Source: Streptacidiphilus sp. ASG 303 (lineage in GTDB: Bacteria > Actinomycetota > Actinomycetes > Streptomycetales > Streptomycetaceae). From it: a stretch of DNA of 64,000 nt. The DNA lies in contig NZ_JAJLRA010000015.1 in the NCBI RefSeq assembly GCF_020991365.1, positions 62,001 through 126,000 of the forward strand, given 5' to 3'. Every line of letters starts with the position of its first letter. Position 1 is the first letter of the stretch. The notes beneath the pieces are model-generated. The model was not told the origin of the DNA and ran no database searches. It saw nothing but the letters and a program-made list of their open reading frames with translations. Shown here in pieces: positions 49,347 to 58,127 of this stretch. The position numbers and the translations under genes were made by a program.

Positions 49347-49826
49347 GCCCCTACCGGTACCCGCGCCGGGCGCCCCCGCCCGCCCGGGACCGGCCGCCTC
49401 CCCGGCGGCCCGCCCCGGGGTCCCGAGCCGCCCCGGTCCCGTCGGCGCGGCCCGCCGGTCCCGGGGGCCGCCTCCCGCACGGGTCCGCAGGGGGTCGTGC
49501 GCCCCCGCACCGCCCGGCCGCGCCGTCCGGGGCCCGGCCTCCTCCGACCGGGGGCGTCCGGGCGGTTTCACCCGGACGGCCCGCCGGCCGCCACCCGTCC
49601 GGCCCAGCGCCCGCCCCGCGGCGGCACCCGGGCGTCCCGCCGGGCGGGCGCCGCCGCCGCACCGTCCGGCGCGGTGCCCGGCGGGGCCGGACGGGCGGCA
49701 GGTCGGGACCTGTGGCCCCAGCGGGCACCGCCCCCGGCCGCGAAGGTGGGAGGTGTCCGGACCGGCCGCCCGCCGGCCCGGCACAGGCCGCGCCCCCCGC
49801 GCATCCCCGCCACCGGAGGTGTCACC
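49347..49826. other. Divergent gap before USP gene
   Basis: 480 bp of very G+C-rich DNA between the antiporter and USP genes. No coding frame with credible signals was found. It holds a DosR-box-like element at 49705-49721. Confidence 0.55.
49705..49721 (+). promoter_or_regulatory. DosR-box-like element before USP gene
   Basis: GGGACCTGTGGCCCCAG: GGGACC, 3-nt spacer, GGCCC, the same arrangement as at 35292. It lies 106 bp before the USP start. Confidence 0.43.
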
Positions 49827-50750
49827 GTGTCCCGACCCGCGACCGACCGAGCTGCGACCGACCGGCCCGCGACCGACCGAGCTGCGACCGACCGGCCCGT
49901 GACCGTCGGCGTCGACGGGTCCCCCGAGAGCCTCGCCGCGGCCGACTGGGCGGCCCGCGAGGCCCTGCGGCGCGGGCGGCCGCTGGTCCTGGTCCACTCC
50001 TGGAACACGCTGCCGCCGGACGCCCCCGCCGTCCAGGACGAGGAGACCCGGCGGTACTGGGCCGCCCGCATGGTCCGGGAGGCGGAGCGCGCCCTGCTCG
50101 AGCGCCACCCCGGCCTGGAGGCCTCCGTCGAGCAGGAGGGGGAGTCGGCGGTCGCCGTGCTGCTCGACCGGTCGGAGCGGTCCGAGCTGCTGGTCCTCGG
50201 CTCGCACGGCTACGGCGCCGTCGCCGGGTTCGTCCTGGGCTCCGTCGGCGCCCAGGTGCTGGCCCGCGCCGCCGGACCGGTGGTGATGGTCCGCGCCCAG
50301 GGCGGCAGGGCGCTGGAGGGCGCGGGGGAGGAGGTCGTGCTGGGCGTCAAGGGCTACCGCGACCCGGCCCCGGCGCTGCTGGGGTTCGCCTTCGGCGAGG
50401 CGGCCCTGCGCGGCGCCGTGCTGCGGGTCGTCCGGGCCTGGAGCCTGCCGCCGGTGTACGGCTACGGCGAGGCGGCGGTGAACCTCGCCGAGGGGCAGTC
50501 CGACATCGAGCGGAAGGCCCTGGCCGCCGCACTGGCCCCCTGGCGGGAGAAGTACCCGCAGGTCGAGGTCGTCGAGCAGGTGGAGCTCGGCTCCCACGGC
50601 GAGGTGCTGGTCCGGGCCGCCGGGCACGCCGGGCTGCTGGTGGTCGGCCGCCGGGTGCGCCGGCCCGCCGTGGCGATGCGGGTCGGGCCGGTGGCGCACG
50701 CCGCCCTGCACTTCGCCCGCTGCCCGGTGGCGGTCGTCCCCCACGACTGA
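49827..50750 (+). CDS. Universal stress protein, tandem domains
   Basis: A 307-residue protein if started at GTG 49827 (GGAGG upstream). Residues 4-23 are a repeat-coded ATDRAATDRP tail. The first UspA domain (about 25-160) has GSHGYGAVAGFVLGSVGA (ATP-binding type); the second (about 170-305) has the degenerate GRRVRRPAVAMRVGPVAH. A GTG at about 49899 would remove the repeat tail but lacks a binding site. PPDK follows 130 bp downstream on the same strand. Confidence 0.89.
   Translation: MSRPATDRAATDRPATDRAATDRPVTVGVDGSPESLAAADWAAREALRRGRPLVLVHSWNTLPPDAPAVQDEETRRYWAARMVREAERALLERHPGLEASVEQEGESAVAVLLDRSERSELLVLGSHGYGAVAGFVLGSVGAQVLARAAGPVVMVRAQGGRALEGAGEEVVLGVKGYRDPAPALLGFAFGEAALRGAVLRVVRAWSLPPVYGYGEAAVNLAEGQSDIERKALAAALAPWREKYPQVEVVEQVELGSHGEVLVRAAGHAGLLVVGRRVRRPAVAMRVGPVAHAALHFARCPVAVVPHD
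49836..49895 (+). repeat. 30-bp perfect tandem duplication in USP N-terminus
   Basis: Two identical 30-bp units (49836-49865 and 49866-49895) encode two ATDRAATDRP-type decapeptides at the start of the USP. Each unit itself contains two near-copies of GCGACCGACCG. Confidence 0.9.
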
Positions 50751-50880
50751 CGGCCCCGCACGGCCGGCGGGCCCGTCCCGCCCCGAACCGCCGCCCCCGA
50801 ACCACCGACCCCGAACCGCCGACCCCACCCCACCGACCTCGATCACCGACCCCGACCACCCCGCACGGGAGGCGCACCGC

Positions 50881-53604
50881 ATGGCCGCGTACGTGTACGA
50901 CTTCGCCGAGGGCGGCCGCGAGCAGGCCGGCCTGCTGGGCGGCAAGGGCGCCAACCTGGCCGAGATGACCAGGCTCGGCCTGCCCGTGCCGCCCGGCTTC
51001 ACCGTCACCACGGACGCCTGCCGCGCCTACCTGGCCACCGGCGCCGAGCCGGAGGGCCTGCGCGAGGAGGTCGGGCGGCACCTGGCGGCCCTGGAGCGGG
51101 CCGTCGGCCGCCGGCTCGGGCAGCCCGACGACCCGCTGCTGCTCTCGGTCCGCTCCGGCGCCCGCTTCTCCATGCCCGGCATGATGGAGACCGTCCTCGA
51201 CATCGGCCTCAACGACGACTCGGTACAGGGCCTCGCCAAGACCTCCGGCAGCGAGCGCTTCGCCCGCGACTCCCACCGCCGCCTGCTGCAGATGTTCGGC
51301 AGCACGGTGATGGGCGTCGACGCGGCCGTCTTCGAGGACGCCCTCACCCGCATGAAGCGGGACCGCGGCGCCGCCGACGACCTCGGCCTGGACGCCTCCG
51401 ACCTGGCCGTCCTCGCGGGCGAGTACCGGCGGCTGATCCGCGAGCACACCGGGGAGGACTTCCCCGAGGACCCGGTCGAGCAGCTGCGCCGCGCCGTGCT
51501 CGCCGTCTTCCGGTCCTGGAACACCGAGCGGGCCCGCGTCTACCGCCGCCGCGAGCACATCCCCGACGACCTGGGCACCGCCGTCAACGTCCAGGCCATG
51601 GTCTTCGGCAACCTCGGCGCCGACTCCGGCAGCGGCGTCGCCTTCACCCGCGACCCCGCCACCGGGCGCCCCGGCGTCTACGGCGACTACCTGCCCAACG
51701 CGCAGGGCGAGGACGTCGTCTCCGGCATCCGCAACGCCGTGCCTCTCGCCGAGCTGGAGCGGCTCGACAAGCCGTCGTACGACCGGCTGCTGGAGATCAT
51801 GCGGACCCTGGAGCACCACTACCGGGACCTGTGCGACATCGAGTTCACCATCGAGCGCGGCACGCTGTGGATGCTCCAGACCCGGGTGGGCAAGCGCACC
51901 GCCGAGGCCGCCTTCGCGATCGCCGCCGCCCTCACCGACGAGGGCCTGACCGGCCCCGACGAGGCGCTCGCCCGGGTCTCCGGCGAGGGACTGGCCCGGC
52001 TGATGTTCCCCCGGTTCGACACCGCCGCGGTCGGCGAGCCGCTGGCGCGCGGCATCCCCGCCTCGCCCGGCGCGGCCGTCGGCACCGCCGTCTTCACCTC
52101 CGCCGAGGCAGTGCGGCGGGCGGCGGCGGGGGAGAGGGTCGTCCTCGTCCGGCAGGAGACCACCCCCGACGACCTGCCCGGCATGATCGCCGCCCAGGCC
52201 GTGCTCACCAGCCGCGGCGGCAAGACCAGCCACGCCGCCGTCGTCGCCCGCGGCATGGGCAAGGTCTGCGTCTGCGGCGCCGACTCCCTCACCGTGGACC
52301 CCGCCGCCCGCCGCTTCACCACCGCGGCCGGGACCGTCGTGGAGGAGGGCGCGCTGCTCTCCGTCGACGGCACGGCGGGCGCCGTGCACGCCGGCGCCGT
52401 GCCCCTCGCGGACTCCCCGGTGATGCGCTACTTCGAGGACGGCGGCACCGCGGACGCCGCCCGCGCCGCCGGCGGCGTCGCCGAGGCCGTGCACCGCGCC
52501 ATGGACCGGGCCGACGGCGTGCGCCGCCTCGGCGTGCGGGCCAACGCCGACACCCCCGAGGACGCCGCCCGCGCCCGCCGCTTCGGCGCCGAGGGCATCG
52601 GGCTGTGCCGCACCGAGCACATGTTCCTCGGCGAGCGCCGCCGCCTGGTGGAGGCCATGATCCTCGCCGACGGGCAGGAGGGCCGCGACCGCGCCCTGGC
52701 GGCCCTGCTGCCGCTCCAGCGCGGCGACTTCGCCGCCATCCTCGCCGCCATGGACGGCCTGCCCGTCACCATCCGGCTGCTCGACCCGCCGCTCCACGAG
52801 TTCCTGCCGGACCGCACCGACCTGGCCGTGCGCGTCGCCTCCGCCGAGGCCGCGGGCGGGCACCCCGACCCGCACGACACCGAGCTGCTGGCCGCCGTGG
52901 ACCGCATGCACGAGGAGAACCCCATGCTCGGCCTGCGCGGGGTCCGCCTCGGCCTGGTCGTGCCGGGCCTGGTCGCCATGCAGGTGCGGGCCGTCGCCGA
53001 GGCCGTCGTCGAACGCCGCCGGGCGGGCGGCGACCCCCGGGCCGAGATCATGGTGCCGCTGGTGGACACCGTGGAGGAGCTGCGGCTGGTCCGCGCCGAG
53101 GTGGAGCGGGTGCTCGCCGAGGTCTCCGCGGAGTCCGGGACCGAGGTGCGGTGCCCCGTCGGCACCATGATCGAACTCCCGCGGGCCGCGCTCACCGCCG
53201 GCGCCATCGCCGCCCAGGCCGAGTTCTTCTCCTTCGGCACCAACGACCTCACCCAGACCACCTGGGGCTTCTCCCGCGACGACGTGGAGGCCGCCTTCTT
53301 CTCCGCCTACCTCGACAAGGGCATCTTCGCCGTCTCCCCCTTCGAGACCATCGACGTCGACGGCGTCGGGCGGCTCGTCCGCATCGCCGTCGAGGAGGGC
53401 CGCGCCGCCCGGCCGGGCCTGAAGACCGGCGTCTGCGGCGAGCACGGCGGCGACCCCGCCTCGGTCCACTTCTTCCACCGGGTCGGGCTCGACTACGTCT
53501 CCTGCTCGCCGTTCCGGATCCCCGTCGCACGCCTGGAGGCCGGCCGCGCCGCCCTCGCGGGCGGCACGGAGGGTCCCGGGGACGCCGGGGACGCCTCCCG
53601 CTGA
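50881..53604 (+). CDS. ppdK: Pyruvate, phosphate dikinase
   Basis: A 907-residue enzyme interconverting pyruvate + ATP + Pi and PEP + AMP + PPi. Domain order is standard: N-terminal ATP-grasp nucleotide-binding domain (GGKGANLAEMTRLGLPVPPGF at the start; RFSMPGMMETVLDIGLN), central phosphohistidine domain with TSRGGKTSHAAVVARG (catalytic His near residue 457), and PEP/pyruvate TIM barrel with FGTNDLTQTTWGFSRDD and the C-terminal VCGEHGGDP cysteine. Length is normal. It sits beside PPK2 and among stress genes, which suggests PPi- and polyphosphate-based energy metabolism under low oxygen or starvation. Confidence 0.96.
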   Translation: MAAYVYDFAEGGREQAGLLGGKGANLAEMTRLGLPVPPGFTVTTDACRAYLATGAEPEGLREEVGRHLAALERAVGRRLGQPDDPLLLSVRSGARFSMPGMMETVLDIGLNDDSVQGLAKTSGSERFARDSHRRLLQMFGSTVMGVDAAVFEDALTRMKRDRGAADDLGLDASDLAVLAGEYRRLIREHTGEDFPEDPVEQLRRAVLAVFRSWNTERARVYRRREHIPDDLGTAVNVQAMVFGNLGADSGSGVAFTRDPATGRPGVYGDYLPNAQGEDVVSGIRNAVPLAELERLDKPSYDRLLEIMRTLEHHYRDLCDIEFTIERGTLWMLQTRVGKRTAEAAFAIAAALTDEGLTGPDEALARVSGEGLARLMFPRFDTAAVGEPLARGIPASPGAAVGTAVFTSAEAVRRAAAGERVVLVRQETTPDDLPGMIAAQAVLTSRGGKTSHAAVVARGMGKVCVCGADSLTVDPAARRFTTAAGTVVEEGALLSVDGTAGAVHAGAVPLADSPVMRYFEDGGTADAARAAGGVAEAVHRAMDRADGVRRLGVRANADTPEDAARARRFGAEGIGLCRTEHMFLGERRRLVEAMILADGQEGRDRALAALLPLQRGDFAAILAAMDGLPVTIRLLDPPLHEFLPDRTDLAVRVASAEAAGGHPDPHDTELLAAVDRMHEENPMLGLRGVRLGLVVPGLVAMQVRAVAEAVVERRRAGGDPRAEIMVPLVDTVEELRLVRAEVERVLAEVSAESGTEVRCPVGTMIELPRAALTAGAIAAQAEFFSFGTNDLTQTTWGFSRDDVEAAFFSAYLDKGIFAVSPFETIDVDGVGRLVRIAVEEGRAARPGLKTGVCGEHGGDPASVHFFHRVGLDYVSCSPFRIPVARLEAGRAALAGGTEGPGDAGDASR

Positions 53605-53685
53605 ACGCTCCGCGCTGCGGCCGCCCCGCGGACGCCCGTACGGTGGCCGCAGGAGCACCGCACCGTCGGCAGGGGAGCGCCCACC

Positions 53686-54606
53686 ATGGCGAAGAAGTCC
53701 CGGAAGGACCAGGACCAGGGCCAGGACCGCGGTCCGGACCGCGGGCAGGGACGGGGCCGGGACCGGACACAGGCCGGCAACGGTGCGCAGGAACGCCTCC
53801 CGCGGGCCCGCTACGAGCAGGAGCTGTACCGCCTCCAGGCGCAGCTCGTCGAGCTCCAGGAGTGGGTGCGGGCCGAGGGCGCCCGCCTCGTCGTGGTCTT
53901 CGAGGGCCGCGACGCGGCGGGCAAGGGCTCCACCATCAAGCGCGTCACCGAGTACCTCAACCCCCGCGTCGCCCGCATCGTGGCGCTCCCCGCCCCCACC
54001 GACCGCGAGCGCGGCCAGTGGTACTTCCAGCGGTACGCCGCCCAGCTGCCCGCCGCCGGCGAGATCGTCCTGCTCGACCGCAGCTGGTACAACCGCGCCG
54101 GCGTGGAGCGCGTGATGGGCTTCTGCACCAAGGAGGAGTACTGGCGCTTCCTCCACCAGTGCCCGGTCTTCGAGCGGATGCTCGTCGAGGACGGCATCAT
54201 GCTGCGCAAGTACTGGTTCTCCGTCAGCGACGCCGTCCAGGAGCAGCGGTTCCGCAGTCGGCTGGAGGACCCGATGCGCCGCTGGAAGCTCTCCTCGATG
54301 GACCTGGAGTCCCTCACCCGCTGGGAGGCCTACTCGCGGGCCAAGGACGAGATGTTCGCGCGGACCGACATCCCCGAGGCGCCCTGGTACGTGGTGGAGA
54401 GCGACGACAAGCGCCGTGCCCGCATCAACATGATCGCCCACCTCCTCTCCACCGTGCCCTACCGCAGGGTCGAGCGCCCGCCCCTGGAGCTCCCGCCCCG
54501 CCCGGCCGCCACCGGCTACGAGCGCCCGCCGCGCGACATGCAGACCTACGTCCCGGACCACGCGGCCTCCCTCACGGAGGGGTGGCGCGAGGCTCCGCCG
54601 TCGTGA
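53686..54606 (+). CDS. ppk2: Polyphosphate kinase 2 (PPK2)
   Basis: A 306-residue kinase using polyphosphate to make NTPs or NDPs, or the reverse. Residues 1-35 are a Gln/Asp/Arg/Gly tail. Walker A is EGRDAAGKGS near residue 72; the lid and Walker B blocks are DRSWYNRAGVERVMGF near residue 128 and SRLEDPMRRWKLS near residue 187. The length and single domain fit class I PPK2. The gene follows ppdK by 81 bp on the same strand and could be co-transcribed. Both enzymes handle phosphoanhydrides, which fits an energy-saving module. Confidence 0.93.
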   Translation: MAKKSRKDQDQGQDRGPDRGQGRGRDRTQAGNGAQERLPRARYEQELYRLQAQLVELQEWVRAEGARLVVVFEGRDAAGKGSTIKRVTEYLNPRVARIVALPAPTDRERGQWYFQRYAAQLPAAGEIVLLDRSWYNRAGVERVMGFCTKEEYWRFLHQCPVFERMLVEDGIMLRKYWFSVSDAVQEQRFRSRLEDPMRRWKLSSMDLESLTRWEAYSRAKDEMFARTDIPEAPWYVVESDDKRRARINMIAHLLSTVPYRRVERPPLELPPRPAATGYERPPRDMQTYVPDHAASLTEGWREAPPS

Positions 54607-54776
54607 CGTGGCCGGTCGGCGGGGCGGCGTGACCCCGTTTCGGGGTGCCGGTGCCGGTGCCGGTCGTGGGCGGCCGGCTGTGAGGCGGGCCGTCCGGCGG
54701 GGGAGGGGCGGTGCCGATGAGTTCACCGTCCTGGAGCGGTCCACCCGGCGACACGACCCTTCCCGACAGGAGTGCC

Positions 54777-55145
54777 ATGTCCACCATCCAGCCGGTGATC
54801 ATCACTGCCCGCCAGGACGTCCTGGTCCGCTTCTACACGAAACTGTTCGGCGCCGAGGAGGTCTTCCGGGTACCGGCGGAAGGGCCGGTCTTCTACCTCG
54901 GCCTGCGCATCGGCGACACCGACCTCGGGCTCGTGGCCCAGGCGGACCCCGGGACCGGGGCGGCGCCGCGGATCCTGCTCAGCATCGGTGTCGACGACGT
55001 CGACGGGACGCTCGGCCGGGTGACGGCGCTGGGCGGCTCGGTCCGCAGCGGCCCCAACGACATGCCGTGGGGGCAGCGCGTCGCCCACATCCGGGACCCC
55101 GACGGCAACCCGGTGAACCTCACTCAGCCGATCCCGGTCCGGTGA
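54777..55145 (+). CDS. VOC (glyoxalase-like) family protein
   Basis: A 122-residue protein with two beta-alpha-beta-beta-beta halves: VIITARQDVLVRFYTKLFG begins the first, and VDDVDGTLGRVTALGGSV the second; DPDGNPVNL is the usual end block with a metal-type aspartate/asparagine site. Enzymes of this fold include glyoxalases, dioxygenases and resistance proteins; the reaction here is unknown. The ATG at 54777 has CAGGAG upstream and is preferred over an in-frame ATG at 54711. Confidence 0.85.
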   Translation: MSTIQPVIITARQDVLVRFYTKLFGAEEVFRVPAEGPVFYLGLRIGDTDLGLVAQADPGTGAAPRILLSIGVDDVDGTLGRVTALGGSVRSGPNDMPWGQRVAHIRDPDGNPVNLTQPIPVR

Positions 55146-55302
55146 CGCTGTTCCGCGGGTGTCCGTGCCGGCCGCGGGCCGCCCGCGGCGGGGACCGGGT
55201 GCCGGCAGCGGCCTCGATGCCCGTCGGGTGTGCGCGGTGGACGTGTCCCGGACCCGGCGCGGGACCCGGCCCCGGGAGCCCGCGGCGGAACGCCCGGCAG
55301 GT

Positions 55303-55333
55303 CCCCCCGGCCGGTCACGGACCGGCCGGGGGG
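55303..55333. terminator. 13-bp hairpin overlapping MFS stop
   Basis: A perfect 13-bp stem (55303-55315 with 55321-55333) and a 5-nt loop overlap the 3' end of the minus-strand MFS gene and face the VOC gene. It probably serves both. Confidence 0.65.
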
Positions 55334-56931
55334 CGGGGGGCGGGCGTGGGGCACTCCGGCCCGGTCCGGGGCGGGCGCGGCATGACCAGGTGCGCCGCCA
55401 CCGCCAGGACCAGCGGCGCGAGGGAGACGGCCAGCACGGTGAGCCGGAGCGCGTCGGCGTAGTCCACCCCGAGGTCCAGGCCCGAGGTGTGCGCGACCAG
55501 GTTCGGGTCGTACCCGGCCGTGCCGGGGCTCTTCGCCAGCGCGCTCCTCGCCGCGTCCACGGCGTGCCCGGCCTGGCCCGCCGACAGCCCGCGCGCCTCG
55601 GCGTCCGCGAGCCACCGCCGGTGGAAGAACAGGTCGAGCAGCAGGAGGCAGACGGTGGGCCCGAGCGCGTAGCCGGTCATCCCGAAGGCCGGCTGGACGG
55701 AGGCCACCGCGCCGGACCTGCCGGGCGGCGCGTGCGAGAGGACCGTCTCGGAGACGGGCGTGGAGGTGACCAGGCACCCCACGTTGCAGAGCCAGACGGC
55801 CGGGACGAGGAGCCACGGCGCCATCGAGGGCGCGGCGGTCCCGGCCGTGACCAGCCCGCTCCCGGTGAGCAGCAGCAGGCCGGTGACCATCACCGGCCGG
55901 GGGGTGTACCGCGCGACTATGCGTCCGGCGAGGAGGGCGGCGGCCGTGGCCAGCAGGGTGCCGGGCAGGTACAGCAGGCCGATCGTCTGTGCGGGCAGCG
56001 CCAGCACCGCGCCGCCGAACTGCGCCAGGACGACGCTGAACCCGGCGGAGATGAAGTTCAGCGTCACGGTCGCCAGCACCGCCACGGCGAACGCGGGCCT
56101 GCGGAACAGCGCGAGGTCCAGGGCCGGCTCCGCCCCCCGGCGCTCGTGGCGCACGAACGCCGCCGCGGCCGCCGCCCCGGCCGCGAGCGGCACCCACGCC
56201 CGGGGGTCGGAGAGCCCGTTCTGGGCCGCCCCCACGCCGTGGACGAGGGCGAGCAGGGCGGCGCCGAAGAGGACGACCCCGACGGTGTCGACCCTGCGGG
56301 CGCGCCGTCCGCCCGGCTCCGAGGTGTACCGCGCCGTCAGCGCGAGCGCGCAGAGCGCCAGCAGCGGGGCCGGCAGGAACAGCCACCGCCAGCCAAGGCG
56401 CTCCACCACCCAGCCGCCGACGGCCGGCGTCACCCCGTACAGGAGCATGTCGACGGCCATGAGGATCCCGATGGCCGCCGGCCGGGTCTCCGGCGGCACC
56501 GAGACGTTGAGCAGGGCCAGCGACAGCCCGAGCAGGGCGGCCAGCGCCAGTCCGTCGAGGAGGCGCGCGACCAGGAGGAACGGGTAGCCGGTGGCCAGGG
56601 CGGAGAGCAGGTTCGCGACGACGGTCCCGGCGAGCCCCAGCATCAGCGTCCGCTTCAGGCCGTGGGCGTCCCCGAGGTTCCCCACGGCGAGGACCGCGGC
56701 CGCCACCACCAGGGTCGCCGCACCGGCCAGGAACCCCAGCGCCTGGGGCGGCACGTCGAGCGCCCTGCTGACCCGGGAGAGGTTCAGACCGAGCATCAGC
56801 GGGTCCACGGCCGTGACCGCGAAGGCGGTCGCGGGGCCCAGGACGGCCAGGACGACCTTCGCGGTGAGCCGCGGCCGGGGACCGGGGAGCCCCCCGCCCG
56901 CGGCGGCGTCAGCGGGGCCCACGGGCACCAC
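55315..56931 (-). CDS. DHA2-type MFS exporter
   Basis: About 538 residues with some 14 TM helices. Motif A is present in degenerate form (GNLGDAHGLKR), GYPFLLVARLLDGLAL is the motif-B region, and GWVVERLGWRWLFLPAPL follows as in the second repeat of drug exporters. A long extracytoplasmic loop with YDPNLVAHTSGLDLG precedes the last helix. The start is unsure: three in-frame GTGs lie at 56931, 56928 and 56922, and 56931 has GGGGAGG 12 nt upstream. It is divergent from hsp20 across a 598-bp gap that holds an 18-bp tandem repeat. Confidence 0.82.
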   Translation of the reverse strand: MVPVGPADAAAGGGLPGPRPRLTAKVVLAVLGPATAFAVTAVDPLMLGLNLSRVSRALDVPPQALGFLAGAATLVVAAAVLAVGNLGDAHGLKRTLMLGLAGTVVANLLSALATGYPFLLVARLLDGLALAALLGLSLALLNVSVPPETRPAAIGILMAVDMLLYGVTPAVGGWVVERLGWRWLFLPAPLLALCALALTARYTSEPGGRRARRVDTVGVVLFGAALLALVHGVGAAQNGLSDPRAWVPLAAGAAAAAAFVRHERRGAEPALDLALFRRPAFAVAVLATVTLNFISAGFSVVLAQFGGAVLALPAQTIGLLYLPGTLLATAAALLAGRIVARYTPRPVMVTGLLLLTGSGLVTAGTAAPSMAPWLLVPAVWLCNVGCLVTSTPVSETVLSHAPPGRSGAVASVQPAFGMTGYALGPTVCLLLLDLFFHRRWLADAEARGLSAGQAGHAVDAARSALAKSPGTAGYDPNLVAHTSGLDLGVDYADALRLTVLAVSLAPLVLAVAAHLVMPRPPRTGPECPTPAPRPPAGP

Positions 56932-57181
56932 CGCCGGCCGCCGCCTCCCCGCAGGGCGCGGCGGTCCCGCGGACGGCCGCCGCGCCGGGATCCGCGGCCG
57001 ACACGACCGGCACGGCACCCCACCCCCTTCGGCACATCGTCGGACACCCCACGGTCCGGCCCGGCCGACGCTAACCCGGCCGCCGCGCCCCGGGCGCGCT
57101 CCCCCGGCCGACGCGCACGGCGCCGCCCACGTTCGGGGCAACCGCCACCGGTACGGGCACCCGCCGCGCGGCGTGCCGGCC

Positions 57182-57307
57182 GGCGGCCCCTCCCGCACCG
57201 GCGGCCCCTCCCGCACCGGCGGCCCCTCCCGCACCGGCGGCCCCTCCCGCACCGGCGGCCCCTCCCGCACCGGCGGCCCCTCCCGCACCGGCGGCCCCTC
57301 CCGCACC
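57182..57307. repeat. 18-bp tandem repeat, 7 perfect copies
   Basis: The unit GGCGGCCCCTCCCGCACC is repeated seven times without a single mismatch. It ends 223 bp before the hsp20 start. The lack of drift suggests recent expansion or active maintenance. Confidence 0.95.
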
Positions 57308-57444
57308 GGCGGTCCGCCGCTGGGCCGGGTCCGCCCGCGCCCCTCCGCCGGGACCGGGCGCAGCCGGGGCCGCCGGGCGGCGGGACGCCGCGCCCCGGCC
57401 CGGCGGAGGGACGCGCCCGGCCGGGCCCGGGGGCCCAGGCACGG

Positions 57445-57462
57445 GGGGACCTCCGGCCCTGA
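57445..57462 (+). promoter_or_regulatory. DosR-box-like element before hsp20
   Basis: GGGGACCTCCGGCCCTGA: GGGACC, 3-nt spacer, GGCCC, as at 35292. It ends 68 bp before the hsp20 start. Confidence 0.45.
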
Positions 57463-57529
57463 CCGGCGGGGGGCTGGGGGAGTGGACTGGAGGGGTACAG
57501 ACGCGTCGAGACACCGCGGAGGTGTCGAC

Positions 57530-57958
57530 ATGGCCATTCCCGCACGCCGGCAGGCGCGCTCCCGCTTCCCCGACCTTCCCGAGTGGTTCGAGTCCTTCCC
57601 GTCCCGTATGGCCTGGCCGGCGATGGCCGACCTGCACACGGTGCGGATCGAGGAGTACACCGAGGAGGGCCGCTACGTCTGCAAGGCGGAGATCCCCGGG
57701 CTCGACCCCGCCGAGGACCTGGAGGTGACCCTCCAGGACGGCATGCTCACCATCCGGGCGGAGCGCTCCGAGGAGACCAGGGAGAAGGACCGGTCCGAGT
57801 TCCGCTACGGCTCCTTCAGCCGCACGGTGTCGCTGCCGCCGGGCGCGGACGAGGACGACATCCACGCCGATTACAGCGCCGGCATCCTCACCGTCACCGT
57901 CGGGCTGAGGCAGGAGAAGGCGGAGGCCCGCCAGATCGAGGTCTCCCACAAGGACTGA
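57530..57958 (+). CDS. Hsp20/alpha-crystallin small heat shock protein
   Basis: A 142-residue chaperone. The alpha-crystallin domain (about residues 38-138) includes YVCKAEIPGLDPAEDLEVTL, DGMLTIRAERSEE, FRYGSFSRTVSLP and AGILTVTVGL. The N-terminal arm is short. Start: ATG at 57530 with GGAGG 8 nt upstream. It holds unfolded proteins in an ATP-independent way. The mycobacterial counterpart (HspX/Acr) is the best-known dormancy regulon product; the DosR-box-like element upstream fits this parallel. No CIRCE or HAIR element was seen. Confidence 0.92.
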   Translation: MAIPARRQARSRFPDLPEWFESFPSRMAWPAMADLHTVRIEEYTEEGRYVCKAEIPGLDPAEDLEVTLQDGMLTIRAERSEETREKDRSEFRYGSFSRTVSLPPGADEDDIHADYSAGILTVTVGLRQEKAEARQIEVSHKD

Positions 57959-57975
57959 CCGCCGCCCCACGGGGC

Positions 57976-58017
57976 GGCTCCGGGCGGACGGGGAACCCTC
58001 CCCGCCCGCCCGGAGCC
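57976..58017. terminator. Long bidirectional hairpin
   Basis: A 12-bp outer stem (57976-57987 with 58006-58017) and an inner CGGGGA/TCCCCG stem form an extended hairpin between convergent hsp20 and RCK genes. A shorter GCCGCCCC/GGGGCGGC hairpin at 57961-57978 overlaps it. Confidence 0.7.
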
Positions 58018-58127
58018 GTCCGCCCGGAGCCGTCCGCCCGGGGCCGCCCGGCGGACGCCGACGCGGGCCGACGCCGTCGCAGGGGTCGTCTCGGACGGGG
58101 CGGCCACGGCGGCACCGGGAGGGGCGG

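Larger units (their letters stand above)
56932..57529. other. Divergent gap with 18-bp repeat and DosR-like element
   Basis: 598 bp between the MFS gene (minus) and hsp20 (plus). It contains seven perfect 18-bp repeats (57182-57307) and a DosR-box-like element (57445-57462). I see no credible gene in it; frames read through the repeat give a monotonous peptide. Confidence 0.6.

Noticed and set aside
57071-57545. Repeat peptides read from the 18-bp array on both strands
   Set aside because: No ribosome binding site, no codon bias difference between frames; treated as non-coding repeat.
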